Counted from the stretch's first letter, positions 20,736 through 30,700 are shown. The stretch: DNA of 64,000 nt from Cepaea nemoralis (GCA_014155875.1 JACEFZ010006263.1:673501-737500); one strand, 5' to 3'. The notes: generated from the sequence alone by a model not told the origin. Numbers and translations: made by a program.

Positions 20736-21451
20736 TGTCACATGCCTGTGTTCAGTGGCATTAAGGTGAGTGGCCGTACAATATAAACAGTTCAAGAGGT
20801 GAAAGGGCATTCACCGGAAAGAGAATATAAGGAGATAAACGGTAAGGGAGAGGGGCTGCAAGAAGGGGCAGACAGTTGGAGCAGTGAGGTGGTGTGTTGT
20901 GTGTGAAGCATTGTGGGGGATGGAATTGTTGAGAAGAGAGGGACAAAGACTGACGGCGGGGAGTTGATGTTTGGACTCCGAGCTGGGAGTTGAGTCGAGA
21001 CCGGACCAGGAGAAGGTCGTGGTCTGAGAACGTGAAGAATTGCGACGGAGTTCTGAAGATAACTCCGCACTGTGGGTTCCAGGGATAGTGAGTGGAATTC
21101 GAGACCCATAGTGGGTTACTTTGAGTCGGGCCTAGAGAGAGGCTAGTATACCTGTCGTGTGGGACGATATTTTAGTAGCCTTGAGAGGCAGTGCTATTCG
21201 ACGTGTTCCATTGGGATGGAGATATATTCTTAGAGAATTATTGTTCCTGGATTTATATGTCACATGTGTCTGTGTTAATTCAGAATTAAAGGAATATTAT
21301 GTGCGCAAATTAACGCTTGTTCACTGACTGGTGTTTGGTGGTGATGCATCTTGATTAATCTGTTGTTCAACATCACATTGTTACAAGGACATACCCTAGA
21401 CATAACCATAGCCACTCTATCTGTCACTTAGTCAACATTCACTTTGTGACA
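20736..21451 (+). repeat. 3' LTR of element 1
   Basis: 716 bp, identical to the 5' LTR except for one base change near the start (AGATAAACGG versus AGAAAAACGG) and one missing A. Confidence 0.95.
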
Positions 21452-22034
21452 GGTACAATTATCTCGGAACAGTCATAACATCTGATGGGAGGTGCCTTGA
21501 GGAGATTAGAACAAGAATCGCCATGGCGAAGGTGGCCTTTAACAAGATGAAAAACATTCTGACCAATAAAAAAAATGTCAATTGAAACGAGAAAAAGAGT
21601 GTTGAGGGGGTACATAGAGCCTGTTCTTTTGTATGGATGTGAAACTTGGACAATGTGCAGTCAAGCTGAAAAACACACGATTGCTACAGAAATGTGGTCT
21701 CTGAGGAATATGCAAAGAATACCATGGACAGATAGAGAAACCAATGACCAAGTACTACAGGAGACAAATGAAACTCGTAGATTGATTAGAGAAATTAGAC
21801 GTAGACAGTCAACATTTTTTGGACATGTTATGAGAAGAAATGGACTGGAGAACTTAGTGACAACTGGCAAGATCGATGGAAACAGACCAATGAGGAAGAC
21901 CGAGAGGAAAATATGGCTTGGCCACATGGCATAGACGAGACAGGAACACTGAGCTGATCCACGACTCTGGTGATCGAGTAAAATGGCGAATCATGACCGC
22001 CCACGCTTTCCGGCATGGCACATGATTGATTCAT
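21452..22034 (+). pseudogene. RTE-like LINE C-terminus, right part
   Basis: Continues the LINE cut by element 1. Reads YNYLGTVITSDGRC, EIRTRIAMAKVAF, a frameshift at an A-run near 21570, then EPVLLYGCETWTM, EIRRRQSTFFGHVMRR, NLVTTGKI. After another shift it reads DRNTELIHDSGDRV and ends HAFRHGT-stop. The stop opens a TGATTGATTCATT tail. Everything upstream of the RT C-terminus is missing. Confidence 0.87.
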
Positions 22035-22092
22035 TGCCCCAGGGAAAAACAGACCACTAAAATATCACAAATATCATATCACTAAAATATCC

Positions 22093-22260
22093 ATGCATTT
22101 CAACAGTCCTGACCACCATGGCGTAGCCGACATACAGGTCACGGCCATCAAATCATGCGCATCCCACGAACGGGATCGGAAGACATTGGAACACCGTCTC
22201 ATCTTCCAGTTGGGCACACTCTCCCCTCACGGCCTTAATGTCCAACACAGCTTCATTTAA
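22093..22260 (+). pseudogene. Penelope-like GIY-YIG endonuclease C-terminus
   Basis: 55 residues, MHFNSPDHHGVADIQ through RKTLEHRLIFQLGTLSPHGLN to stop. The HFN..DH start, the conserved glutamate helix (LEHRLIFQLGTL) and PHGLN end match the last third of the GIY-YIG domain of Penelope-like retroelements. The GIY and YIG strands and the RT are missing. Confidence 0.72.
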
Positions 22261-22309
22261 CTCCCTACCCCACCCCCTCCCACCCCCCAGCTTACAGTCC
22301 ACTATCTAG

Positions 22310-22505
22310 GTACGTGTAGGTCCTTTATAGGACACCACAGTCAACTTTCTTGGCAGGTTTGCGTTCGGTGTTTTGCCATCGTTTTCTGAACGACCGCCAC
22401 TCATGCCCCTCTGTGTGGACCAACACTATGTAGTTTTCCGCAGCGGTGTTTCGAGCGCTTAACGAGAATTGCTAATCGTCAACTGCGTCCGCGACATCTT
22501 TGCCG
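22310..22505 (-). mobile_element. SINE-C copy inside the Penelope-like remnant
   Basis: Reverse SINE-C wording (TCCTTTATAGGAC, TTGGCAGGTTTGCGTTCGGT, TTTTGCCATCGTTTTCTGAA). Confidence 0.7.
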
Positions 22506-22884
22506 GTCTTAATTTTCACTTTTCAGCACACATGGGCGCTTCTCCACCCCACTCCCCCTCCCGCTTGACCTTTCACCCGTGTACCATACATCTGGTCTAT
22601 TAATCCACTGGAGTCCTACGCGTGTCAGTCTTTCCAAGCAAGGACACAGAATCAGATGAGTACATTTAATTAGTTTAATAGTTTAATATTGTCATAGTGT
22701 GTTTCATGTAGGTTTGTGTTGGTTTGTATTTGTTTGTCCTGTGCTGACGAAGGCTTTGGCCGCAACGTCCAATTTGTCTCCTGTAGTCGTGTTTTAGTAA
22801 AGCTCACAATCTACTTCTGGTTTTTTTTTTTTTGGTGATTCATTCATTGCCTAAAATATCACAAGTACGTTATTTTAGAAGAGT

Positions 22885-23303
22885 TTAACCGTTTCTGTGT
22901 AAAACAAAAAGTCGGTTTGGACTAAACAAAAATCGATGGCGGAAAATGGGAAGTAGGGGTGTGTCACAATTATTATTAAAAATTGATTTATTTGGTTGTT
23001 TCGGGGTTTGAAGTTTAAAACATTGAGCAAAAGCCACTAATGGCAGACGAACCTAAGGCCTCTAGTGCTTCTAATCTGACATGGGCAAGGCCTTGCGTTT
23101 GTACCGGAATACAATCGGCGTTGCCAGTAGTGGGTTTTGCTCAATATTTTATGACTTAAAAGTTGGTAATATGGTAGCAGACATGTTGTATTATATATCA
23201 AATGAAAGGACATTGTATAGGGAAAACTACGGTATATAAGCTCATGGCAGATAGGGAATGTCACTTAAGACGATTAATCATCCCATGGCGCTTAATCAGT
23301 TAA
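22885..23303. mobile_element. TTAA-flanked MITE, longest copy
   Basis: 419 bp between TTAA at 22885-22888 and TTAA at 23300-23303. The ends are imperfect inverted repeats (TTTAACCGTTTCTGTG and CGCTTAATCAGTTAA). The interior shares AAAATCGATGGCGGAAAATG, GGTAGCAGACATGTTGTAT and AGATAGGGAATG with 26117-26335. TTAA targets are the hallmark of piggyBac transposons; the family call is inferred. No coding capacity. Confidence 0.68.
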
Positions 23304-23724
23304 TACATAGCGGAAGTGGCTAGTGGGTTGTCCAGATTTTTTAAAGTGTGAAGGTGAAAGTAAAGGACCATTTTACACTCTTTAAGGCGCATTGGGCATC
23401 AGTGCAGACCTGATAAGGCAAACTCACTTGGTATCCAAGAACTATTTCTCCTTATCAGAAATTCCTCTTATCAGAGTTCAAGCATATAATAATGCATTTA
23501 CAATGTACAATACAATATTGTTCTTCACAAGAGAAGTTCGCCATATCCGAGATCGCCTTAAGCGGTGTGCACTGTAGATGTAAGCTTCTATGTGTATACA
23601 CCAATCGACAGTCGCTGGGTCATGTTGTCTGTATCACATCGGCCGCCTTTACTTTCCACATAATTTCCTGGTATCAGTTTTAGGATGGGTCGACCCCAGA
23701 AATACATTTTTAAAATTTGAATGT
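23304..23724. other. No gene recognised
   Basis: Non-coding; short open frames at 23392-23683 show no family similarity. Confidence 0.3.
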
Positions 23725-24008
23725 AGGTCAGCATGGACGAATGGATAAGAACGCGTGTTCTTAAACATCTGGTGTGCTGATGCTAAGGTAAGGGGTTCAA
23801 CCCCTACACCAGACAGTTGGGCTAAAATGTCGACCTATCGTTCTTAACTTTGGGATGTAAATTACAAGTACCTCTGAAGTCGGAGTGGGTTCGCCTGATG
23901 GCGAGGGACACTTTAAATAGGGAAAGCTAATCCACACGCAAAATTCAGTCCAGCACTACTAGAAGTAATGTGTATGGACTACACTTGAGTTAAAAACTCG
24001 AGCGAGAA
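23725..24008 (+). mobile_element. SINE-B copy 5, full length (reference copy)
   Basis: tRNA-like head GTCAGCATGGACGAATGG, A-box TGGACGAATGG (23734-23744), B-box GGTTCAACCCC (23794-23804), body GAAGTCGGAGTGGGTTCGCC, tail GGGAAAGCTAATCCACACGC, AGTAATGTGTATGGACTAC and CTTGAGTT...GAGCGAG. Confidence 0.88.
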
Positions 24009-24084
24009 CCCACAATTTTATTTATTTATTTTTTTTATTTAAATCCGCCACTGTGGGACAAAACTTTCAGTTTGAAAGCAATAA

Positions 24085-24171
24085 ACAAGCATAGACAATG
24101 TTGCATTTCCTTTACAGGAATTTGCGATCAAACCCAGGTTGAGTTTTTAGGTAATTTTACGCTTAACAGTT
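24085..24171 (-). mobile_element. SINE-C-type fragment, left part
   Basis: ATTTCCTTTACAGGAATTTG and GGTAATTTTACGC recall the SINE-C body. It appears to continue after the LINE at 24626, so the LINE landed in it. Confidence 0.5.
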
Positions 24172-24625
24172 AGCTGAAGTGCTATATAGAACCTGTTTTG
24201 CTGTATGGCAATGAATCTTGGAATGTAAATAAACAAATTAGGAAGAGATTAGAAGCAACAGAGATGTGGTTCCTGAGACAAATTTTGCAAATTCCTTGGA
24301 CTGCCTAAGTCAATATAAACGACTGCCTGAAAGAGGCTAATGCAACTAGAACATTATATGCAACAATAAGAAAGAGACAAACATCTTTGTTTTTTTGTTT
24401 TTTAAATTGGTTATTTGATGAGAAGAGAAGCATTGGAGAACATCGTGACAACTGGAAAGATCAAGGGGAAGAGACGCAGAAGCGGACCAAGAGAAATGAT
24501 GCTGGATGGATTGCTACGGTGGCATGGAGGAATATCAAAAGCGATATCCAGAAAATCAAAGACCGAGATCTGTGGAGAGTCATGAACGCCTATGTCAGCT
24601 GGCATGGCACTTGATGATGATGAGT
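24172..24625 (+). mobile_element. RTE-like LINE 3' end
   Basis: Reads CYIEPVLLYGNESWNV, EATEMWFLRQILQIPW, then MRREALENIVTTGKI, REMMLDGLLRWHGG and DRDLWRVMNAYVSWHGT-stop. There are in-frame stops and a T-rich insertion near 24385-24415 in place of the FFGHV block. The stop is the first unit of TGATGATGATGA. Confidence 0.87.
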
Positions 24626-24770
24626 TTGCCACTGCATTCTGAACGAGAAGTCAACTCTTAAGTCCAACTGACCAGTGTAGGGAATGAACCCATAAATCGC
24701 CATCGGCGCACGGGAATTTTAAGAGCTAGCGCTCTAACCTGTCGGTCTAGCTGACCGCTAATAAACAATG
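24626..24770 (-). mobile_element. Chimeric SINE: SINE-C tail with a B-like tRNA head
   Basis: GAGTTTGCCACTGCATTCTGA is SINE-C wording. The head on the minus strand has AGCTAGACCGACAGGTTAGA and the B-box GGGTTCATTCCC. Confidence 0.6.
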
Positions 24771-25139
24771 AGTTGCCCGTATTATCAAACTATTCAGCAA
24801 GAAGGGTAAACAAACCAGTGCCATTATAATTACTTACCTTCTCTATATCCGCCATGTTGTCTACATATCCAAGATGACAGAATTCGTCTCCGCCTCGATT
24901 AGTTCACATTAGTGTCTCTAATGTTACAATGGACGAGATAGAAAAAAAAACAACACTGTACTACACTGGCTGTTACAAAGTAACTCCTAGCCCAATTATT
25001 TTGCGTCTCAATTAATTTCGAACTCAATTAAATCCCTGACTCAATTAATTCCTGTCCCAATTAACTCTCTGCTCAATTAACACCAAACTCAGTAGTTAAC
25101 TTTTGACACCATTTATTTAACTCTGAGCATCACAATTCC
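24771..25139. other. Unassigned, includes decayed CTCAATTAA repeats
   Basis: 24990-25090 contains several diverged copies of ACTCAATTAAytcc. Otherwise nothing recognised. Confidence 0.4.
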
Positions 25140-25405
25140 GACATACTGGGCTCGAAGTCACTCGCAGATCTGGGAGCATATCGCTTTGCGTTAATTTTCA
25201 CAATGGTATAAGCGTCGGCCGTTCGGACGGCAATTGTAAAATTACATTAAAAATGTAGCATGTCCTTTGCAGGGTCTCGCGATTAGATTGATTCTGTAGA
25301 CGCTTTTATGTTCATTAGTTTGCCATTGCTTTCTAAACAAGAAGTTAACGTCCACATCCAGCTAACCGGTGTGTGGAGCAAACCCACTGCCCCGCCTTGT
25401 CGATC
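25140..25405. mobile_element. Two SINE-C fragments in opposite orientation
   Basis: 25140-25250 carries the SINE-C head in forward orientation (GTCGGCCGTTCGGACGGCAA). 25256-25405 carries reverse wording (GTCCTTTGCAGGGTCTCGCG, AGTTTGCCATTGCTTTCTAA). Confidence 0.55.
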
Positions 25406-25449
25406 CCTTTTGTATCTAGAAGTGCTGTTTGTTTGAGAATACGTTTTCC

Positions 25450-25456
25450 ATCTTGC

Positions 25457-25529
<73 letters not shown>

Positions 25530-25640
25530 GACAAACTGACTGACTGACAAACTGACTGACTGACTGACTGACTGACTGACTGACTGACTAACTGACTAAC
25601 TGTCTGACCAACTGATTGACTGACTGACTGACTGACTATC
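25450..25640. repeat. (AACT)n-(GACT)n compound microsatellite
   Basis: About 20 pure CTAA units followed by CTGA units. It abuts the 3' side of a reverse LINE fragment. Confidence 0.95.
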
Positions 25641-25935
25641 TAACTAATTCTCCGTATGAGTTCCACATTGGTGATTCTGTCATGCCATGTTAACCTTTAC
25701 ATCTTGCACAGGCACCCATTAATGAATGTTTGTAGTTTGTAATCCTTGTAGTTGTTCTCGATATTTCTGATCCATACAATAGTATTGATTTCACGCCACA
25801 ATTGATTATTCTAAGTTTGGTGCTGTTTATTTCTTTTGACTCCCACAAATTGCCTAGTGCTATAAATGATCTTCTTGCTTTTTGTATTCTTATGTTGATA
25901 TCTTTACTTGTTCTGCTTTGTCTACGTTGCGAATA
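25641..25935 (-). pseudogene. LINE RT C-terminal fragment
   Basis: The minus strand reads DVNIRIQKARRSFIALGNLW, INSTKLRIINCGVKSILLYG, SE, then decayed TTRITNYKHS. This is the region after the RT catalytic box in craniofacial-type or Nimb-like LINEs. No long ORF survives. Confidence 0.75.
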
Positions 25936-26116
25936 GATACATACAGAGTTACCAAAATTGTTTAACAGTGTTGAGTTGAGCTAAGAAACGACATCACTGC
26001 ACTCAGAACATTCCCACACGCGCTCCGTCCTCTCTTTCAACAGCCAGCGAAGAGTCATGCTGCTAATGGTTCCAACTGCCATCCGATTGAACGTTATCCT
26101 GGTCTTCCCTCTCAGT

Positions 26117-26335
26117 TTAACAGATTCAGTGCCAAAAAAGTAGATTTGGACCAAACAAAAATTGATGGTGGAAAATGGGAAGTCACTGTGACTGTTATGA
26201 CTTAAAAGTTGTTAATATGGTAGCAGACATGTTGTATCATAATGCAATGACAACATTTCTGTGCTGTATAAGCCCTTGACAGATAAGAGTAGACGCTTGA
26301 GGCCATTAATCACTCCACGGCACTTGATCATTTAA
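26117..26335. mobile_element. TTAA-flanked MITE, second copy
   Basis: TTAA at 26117-26120 and 26332-26335. Ends TTTAACAGATTCAGTGCC and GGCACTTGATCATTTAAA are inverted repeats of one another. The interior matches 22885-23303 with a large deletion. Confidence 0.7.
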
Positions 26336-26576
26336 ATGCCTAATGCCTCAAAAAAGTCTAATCCAGCCCTGCATACTACTACACAACCAAAACTCATCGC
26401 TGTTGAAGCAAAATATTGGGCTCAACATCAAAAACTTAAATTAAAGTACACGGTGTAACAGCAAAAGAGAACCACAAGACTTTGCCCATATACGTACAGA
26501 TAACATCTTGATATCATATGTACAATGTTCGTGTTATGCTAAGTTAAAGGTTTCAACGATGTTTTACAGACGAATG

Positions 26577-26790
26577 AATCGACTTAATTGCACCGGGTTT
26601 TTATCTCACATGGTAAGCTTCTTTACCCAAAGTGTCCTGCGGAAAACGTCTCACAAAACACAAACTCCCTAGCTCCAGCGACGACTCCCTCCCCGCACCC
26701 CTCCACAGGGAGCTCGGTGAGAACTGCACTTCTGAACAGAATGGCGGGATCCGGATATGAACCCACGATCTTGGAAGTACAAGGCCAGCG
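26577..26790 (-). mobile_element. SINE-A-related copy, reverse, diverged
   Basis: The minus strand ends ...GATAAAAACCCGGTGCAATTAA at the left and has the head B-box GGGTTCATATCC at the right. More diverged than the other SINE-A copies. Confidence 0.65.
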
Positions 26791-26792
26791 TG

Positions 26793-26993
26793 TGAACTGA
26801 TTCAGTGCAAAACCAAAAGTATGTGTGGACTAAACATAGCGCACCATCAAATGAACAAGCATTATAATGGGAATTTCCGTTCAGTTAGAATTAAAATTAC
26901 GGAAGATACACGAAACAAGACAAATAACACGATGTTTCTGGTATGGCGATATATCGTCCTTCTGTCCAAATGGGAGGTCGCTGAATCAGTTAG
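26793..26993. mobile_element. TTAA-type MITE, third copy (diverged ends)
   Basis: Starts GAACTGATTCAGTGC and ends GCTGAATCAGTTAG, inverted repeats of each other. The TTAA targets have mutated. Confidence 0.65.
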
Positions 26994-27033
26994 CCCCTTC
27001 GCCATCGGTGTACTATGTCAGAAAACTCCAGCT

Positions 27034-27191
27034 GTACAGTATTGATACTGACTATGAAGTGTCTGAAAATATTGCCGTGCCAAGTTTTGTATTTACCTTT
27101 TATGTTGCATGAGTTCACAGAGGGTAAATACAAAACTTGGAACGGCAATATTTTCCAAAACCCCACAGTCATTAAAAGTACACCCTGTATA
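27034..27191. mobile_element. Fold-back element, copy 1
   Basis: Near-palindrome: GAAAATATTGCCGTGCCAAG and TTTTGTATTTACC at the left reappear inverted at the right, with a centre around ATGCATGAGTT. The right tip is ACACCCTGTATA. Related to 31303-31462. Confidence 0.75.
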
Positions 27192-27269
27192 AGTCCTATA
27201 TAAGCATCTCCATTCTTACTGTCTGAATGTTGACGGTTCGAAGTTAGCTACAGAAAATTTAGAAATAGG

Positions 27270-27412
27270 CCGCCTCGTGTTGATTTCAATAATGTGGGCG
27301 TCGGTCGTTCACAAATCAATGGCAAACTACTGCCCAGTAAATCACACTCCGCCAATACACAAATGTTGGGGTTAATTGCGACGTTCTGTAAAGGAAATAT
27401 AACTAAAATTTT
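27270..27412 (+). mobile_element. SINE-C copy, forward, partial
   Basis: GGCGTCGGTCGTTCACAAAT, CAATGGCAAACTAC and TTCTGTAAAGGAAATAT. Confidence 0.7.
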
Positions 27413-28012
27413 CTCTCCCTGCCTAATGTCTAAACACCAAACGGATAATTAATAGCAGCTCATAACGCATTAATCACTCGAACAGTTTGATATATAATAT
27501 AATAATCACGTAATTATGCGCGCAGTGAGTGCAAAATACGAATTAGCCAAAAGTTAGCAACTCCCGTGATATGATGAAGAAAAATCCTACAAGGAAATAC
27601 CATGCTGCGCGTTCTTAGTTCTCGTCTACTGGCGGTCCTTCTTGCATTAAGTACTCATTGAAGGAAACAAAGTGCGGTCTTATGTCTGGGAATATTTGAT
27701 TATCGATGTTCAACGGCGCGCTAGACTACACACACAGCGCGCGGTTGTGACAGGAACCTGGCGACATTGCCTCTGTTCCGACAAATCTTGTAGACGGTTT
27801 TTGCATAGTGGCCTGGTCCCGCGAGTGGGAACCACAGTTTTTTTGTTCTTCTTTTTTTTCTTGATGTTTTATAGAGAAGGTTGAGTTGGTCAAAGACAAT
27901 GTTTATCTAGAGTAGAATTTCCGAAAGATTTGGGGCAACTGGTAACATGAAGCAGTTCTTCTTTTTGCTTTTCTATTTCAGGTTCTTGTTCTGTCCCTGT
28001 TCATCATCATTA
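27413..28012. other. No gene recognised
   Basis: Non-coding; T-rich near 27838-27862. No recognised family. Confidence 0.3.
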
Positions 28013-28215
28013 TAATATCCCTTTTTGTTCACGTATCCTTTACAGGACATCGCTGTCAACATCAGCATCTTTCAGCTGATTGTTGATTTCTTGGCAAGAT
28101 TACGCTCAGTAGTTTGCTTTCTGAGTGACCGGCTCACATACCCCTAAGTTACCGACGCGGAGAGAACCGCTACCGATTCTCACGCAATGTCACGTTACTC
28201 ACGAGAGTATACGGG
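28013..28215 (-). mobile_element. SINE-C copy, reverse
   Basis: GTATCCTTTACAGGACATCG, GATTTCTTGGCAAGATTACG, then a tRNA-like head with GGTAGCGGTTCTC on the minus strand. Confidence 0.78.
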
Positions 28216-28239
28216 ATTATGGAGAAAGTCGTTAACCCC

Positions 28240-28437
28240 TAGACCAGGTTATTACCAGTGTTCCTGACCATCAGACTAACCCACTCCGACTTCTGACGTA
28301 CTTGTAATTGACGTGCCCAAGTCAAGGAAGAAAAGTCAGTATTTTAGTACAGCTGACCGGTGTAGGGGTCGAACCCTCTACCTCGGCATTAGGAAATTGG
28401 TAGCCAGTGGTCGTTTCCAGTTGACCATGCTGGAGTT
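28240..28437 (-). mobile_element. SINE-B copy 6
   Basis: Body TATTACCAGTGTTCCTGACC, B-box side GTAGGGGTCGAACCC, head TTGACCATGCTGG at the right. Confidence 0.8.
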
Positions 28438-28489
28438 GATTAAACATTGGAAACGTCCAGTTTTATAACGTAATCATAAAGAGATATGT

Positions 28490-28744
28490 GTGCGCGAGGG
28501 AGAGTGAGGGGGAGAGAGAGGGAGGGAGGGAGAGAGAGGGAGGGAGAGAAAGGGGAGAGAGAGGGAGAGAGAGGAAGAGGGAGAGAGAGGTGGGAGAGAG
28601 GGAGAGAGAGAGAGGTGGAAGTGAGGGAGGAGAGAGAGGGGGAGAGAGGGAGAGAGAGAGGTGGAAGAGAGGGAGGGAGGAAGGAGAGAGAGGGGGGAGA
28701 GAGGGAGAGAGAGAAAGAAAGAAAGAGAGAAAGGGAGAGAGAGG

Positions 28745-28816
<72 letters not shown>
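28490..28816. repeat. (GA)n/(GGGA)n purine tract
   Basis: More than 320 bp of almost pure purine on the plus strand, ending in about 32 pure GA units. Confidence 0.95.
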
Positions 28817-28817
<1 letters not shown>

Positions 28818-28818
<1 letters not shown>

Positions 28819-29075
28819 AGACAATGTTTTTCATCGCCTTATTCCCAAGGGCTATCAACTCTCGGCTTATTGTATTGGTACGACAGTTGCCTGCCCCTGG
28901 GTAATAAGTATCCAATTGTCTGTGACTGTTTATGGTCGTCATTCTATGGGAAAACCTCTTTAACCAAATTTGTCGCCGGTTTTAAATTACTTGGAGAGTT
29001 ACAGTGAGAGTGAAAATTGAAGATGGGAATATTAAACCTGTTGGGATTTGGAAAAGCGGATTTAGAGTACTTTAG
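28818..29075 (+). repeat. Unnamed dispersed repeat U, copy 1
   Basis: Matches 47020-47300 in inverted orientation at roughly 80 percent by eye. Shared blocks are CCCAAGGGCTA, GTTTATGGTCG and CGCCGGTTTTAAATTACT. Family unknown. Confidence 0.7.
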
Positions 29076-29097
29076 AGTAGTAATTATTAAGACAATC

Positions 29098-29395
29098 AAT
29101 TAATGAGATGCAATCTCCACAATGAAGGTTTGCTGCAATGGATCTCCAACACTGTCTGTCTCTCGCCTTGACTGTACATTCTGTCAGACTCATATTCGTC
29201 CTTCTCCTTTGTTATCGTCCCACTTATATCGTTGTCTGCCTCTTGCTCGCTTGCCTTCAACGTTACCCTCGAGTATGGTTTTCATGAGCGTGTTATGTTT
29301 TTTAACATGGCCGAAAAATTTCACTTCCCTCTTTTTTCTTTATTTCTTTCATAAAATCTCTGAGGTTTTGTAACTCTTGTTCGCTTTCTGCTAGT
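29098..29395 (-). pseudogene. RTE-like LINE C-terminus (downstream of minisatellite)
   Basis: The minus strand reads AESEQELQNLRDFMKEIKKR, EVKFFGHVKKHNTLMKTILE, GNVEGKRARGRQRYKWDDN, then frameshifted text like the C-terminus at 1700-1824. Roughly 130 residues expected between QNL and MKEIK are deleted. Same LINE subfamily as 1360-1842. Confidence 0.85.
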
Positions 29396-29707
29396 AACAT
29401 ATTCTGTTAGTAACACTTTCTGCTAGTAACACTTTCTGCTAGTAACACTTTCTGCTAGTAACACTTTCTGCTAGTAACACTTTCTGCTAGTAACACTTTC
29501 TGCTAGTAACACTTTCTGCTAGTAACACTTTCTGCTAGTAACACTTTCTGCTAGTAACACTTTCTGCTAGTAACACTTTCTGCTAGTAACACTTTCTGCT
29601 AGTAACACTTTCTGCTAGTAACACTTTCTGCTAGTAACACTTTCTGCTAGTAACACTTTCTGCTAGTAACACTTTCTGCTAGTAACACTTTCTGCTAGTA
29701 ACACTAT
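29396..29707. repeat. 16-bp minisatellite inside a LINE RT frame
   Basis: About 19 almost perfect copies of a 16-bp unit, GCTAGTAACACTTTCT. On the minus strand the unit reads AGTGTTACTAGCAGAA, which is the LINE codons for VLLAE. Confidence 0.95.
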
Positions 29708-29868
29708 CGTTAACATACCTAAGATTGTTTGTGATTCTTCCACTGATGTTAAGTCCAGGCAGTTCTCCAACTTGTTTAAAATTTCTTTCCGTGTACAAGT
29801 TTATGAGGCGTGGGTACAAAATGCATTCCTGTCGTAATCCTCTTCATTTTTTAAATCTATATGTCGGT
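29708..29868 (-). pseudogene. LINE RT fragment with catalytic box (upstream of minisatellite)
   Basis: The minus strand reads RGLRQECILYPRLINLYTER, ELPGLNISGRITNNLRY and VND, corresponding to RT motifs GVRQGC...SP and the YxDD box. The box is mutated to YVND, so the enzyme is dead. Confidence 0.82.
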
Positions 29869-30138
29869 TTGTCATTTTTCTGCCGTACTTGTCTTTTTTA
29901 TCTACATCGCTGTTTGTCATTTCGCTGCCGTACTCCTCTTTTTATCTGTATGGCGATTTGTCATTTCTCTGTTGTAATCATCTTTTTATCTGTATGGCGA
30001 TTTGTCATTTCTCTGTTGTAATCATATTTTTATCTATATGGTGGTGTGTAATGCCTCTATCGCATTCCTATTTTTTTCCCTATGGGGCTGTTTGTAATTT
30101 CTCTGCCGTACTCCTTTTTTCTATATGGTTGTTTGTAA
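29869..30138. repeat. 44-bp minisatellite
   Basis: About six copies of a unit starting GTCATTTCTCTG and containing TTTTTATCTGTATGGCGATT; the last two copies are diverged. Confidence 0.88.
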
Positions 30139-30298
30139 TTACTTGGCAATTTTACGTTCAGTAGTTTGCTATTGCTTTCTGAACGACTGGCATTCATACC
30201 ATTGAATGAAAACCAACGCAAGTCGGTCTGCTGCAAAATCGCCTGCAGCTGTGTTTCGAATGCCATAGCGGGATTACAAATTGCCAAAGAGCTGGTTT
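30139..30298 (-). mobile_element. SINE-C copy, reverse
   Basis: TTGGCAATTTTACGTTCAGT, TTTGCTATTGCTTTCTGAAC, GACTGGCATTC and head region TTTCGAATGCC. Confidence 0.78.
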
Positions 30299-30469
30299 AT
30301 CTCTGTGGGTGATGAGTTATTATTTTCATATATAATTGTAGCCCCTTCGTCCCATTGAAAGTGCTACGATGTAGATTTTCCTTGTATCCTCTCTCTGCAT
30401 CATGTGTTTCTGCAATAGCTATGTGGCAGAAAGTTACTAATATATCGGATATCCCTTCTGTCTACTCCT

Positions 30470-30700
30470 ATATTTTTTTTTCATGTCCTTTTTTACAGGA
30501 CATTACAGGTTAACATTAGATTTTCTGCTGTTGTGATCTCTTGGCAAGTTTACGTTCAGTAGTTTGCCATTGCTTTCTGAACGACCGGCATCGATACCAA
30601 CGCAAAACCAATGCAAGGCGGCCTGCTGTCAAATCGCGCGCAGCTGTGTTTCGAACGCGGGTATAAGGGGTTACGAACCGCGTCCGTAACCTCTTCGAAA
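30470..30700 (-). mobile_element. SINE-C copy, reverse, near full length
   Basis: Poly-T (A-tail) at the left, then TTACAGGACATTACAGG, CTTGGCAAGTTTACGTTCAG, GTTTGCCATTGCTTTCTGAA. The head with B-box (GGTTCGTAACCCC on the minus strand) is at the right. Confidence 0.85.

Larger units (their letters stand above)
15204..21451 (+). mobile_element. Non-autonomous Ty3/gypsy-type LTR retrotransposon (element 1)
   Basis: Complete 6,248-bp element. Its LTRs begin TG and end CA and have inverted TGTCAC/GTGACA tips. It is flanked by the perfect 5-bp target-site duplication ggtac (15199-15203 and 21452-21456). A primer-binding-like site, a ~2.2 kb leader, one gag-protease frame and a polypurine tract are present, but no RT or RNase H. 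The two LTRs differ by one substitution and one 1-base indel, so it inserted very recently. The machinery must have come in trans from a relative. Confidence 0.93.
22071..22850 (+). mobile_element. Penelope-like element 3' part
   Basis: Contains a GIY-YIG-type C-terminus (22093-22260) and a 3' region with GCTGACGAAGGCTTTGGCCG and AACGTC, wording typical of Penelope-like 3' regions. A 14-bp direct repeat ctaaaatatcacaa flanks it (22057-22070 and 22851-22864). A SINE-C sits inside. Confidence 0.65.

Noticed and set aside
28463..29007. Arg/Glu-rich and Ser/Leu-rich proteins
   Set aside because: Frames through the GA-rich tract; the non-repetitive part belongs to dispersed repeat U.
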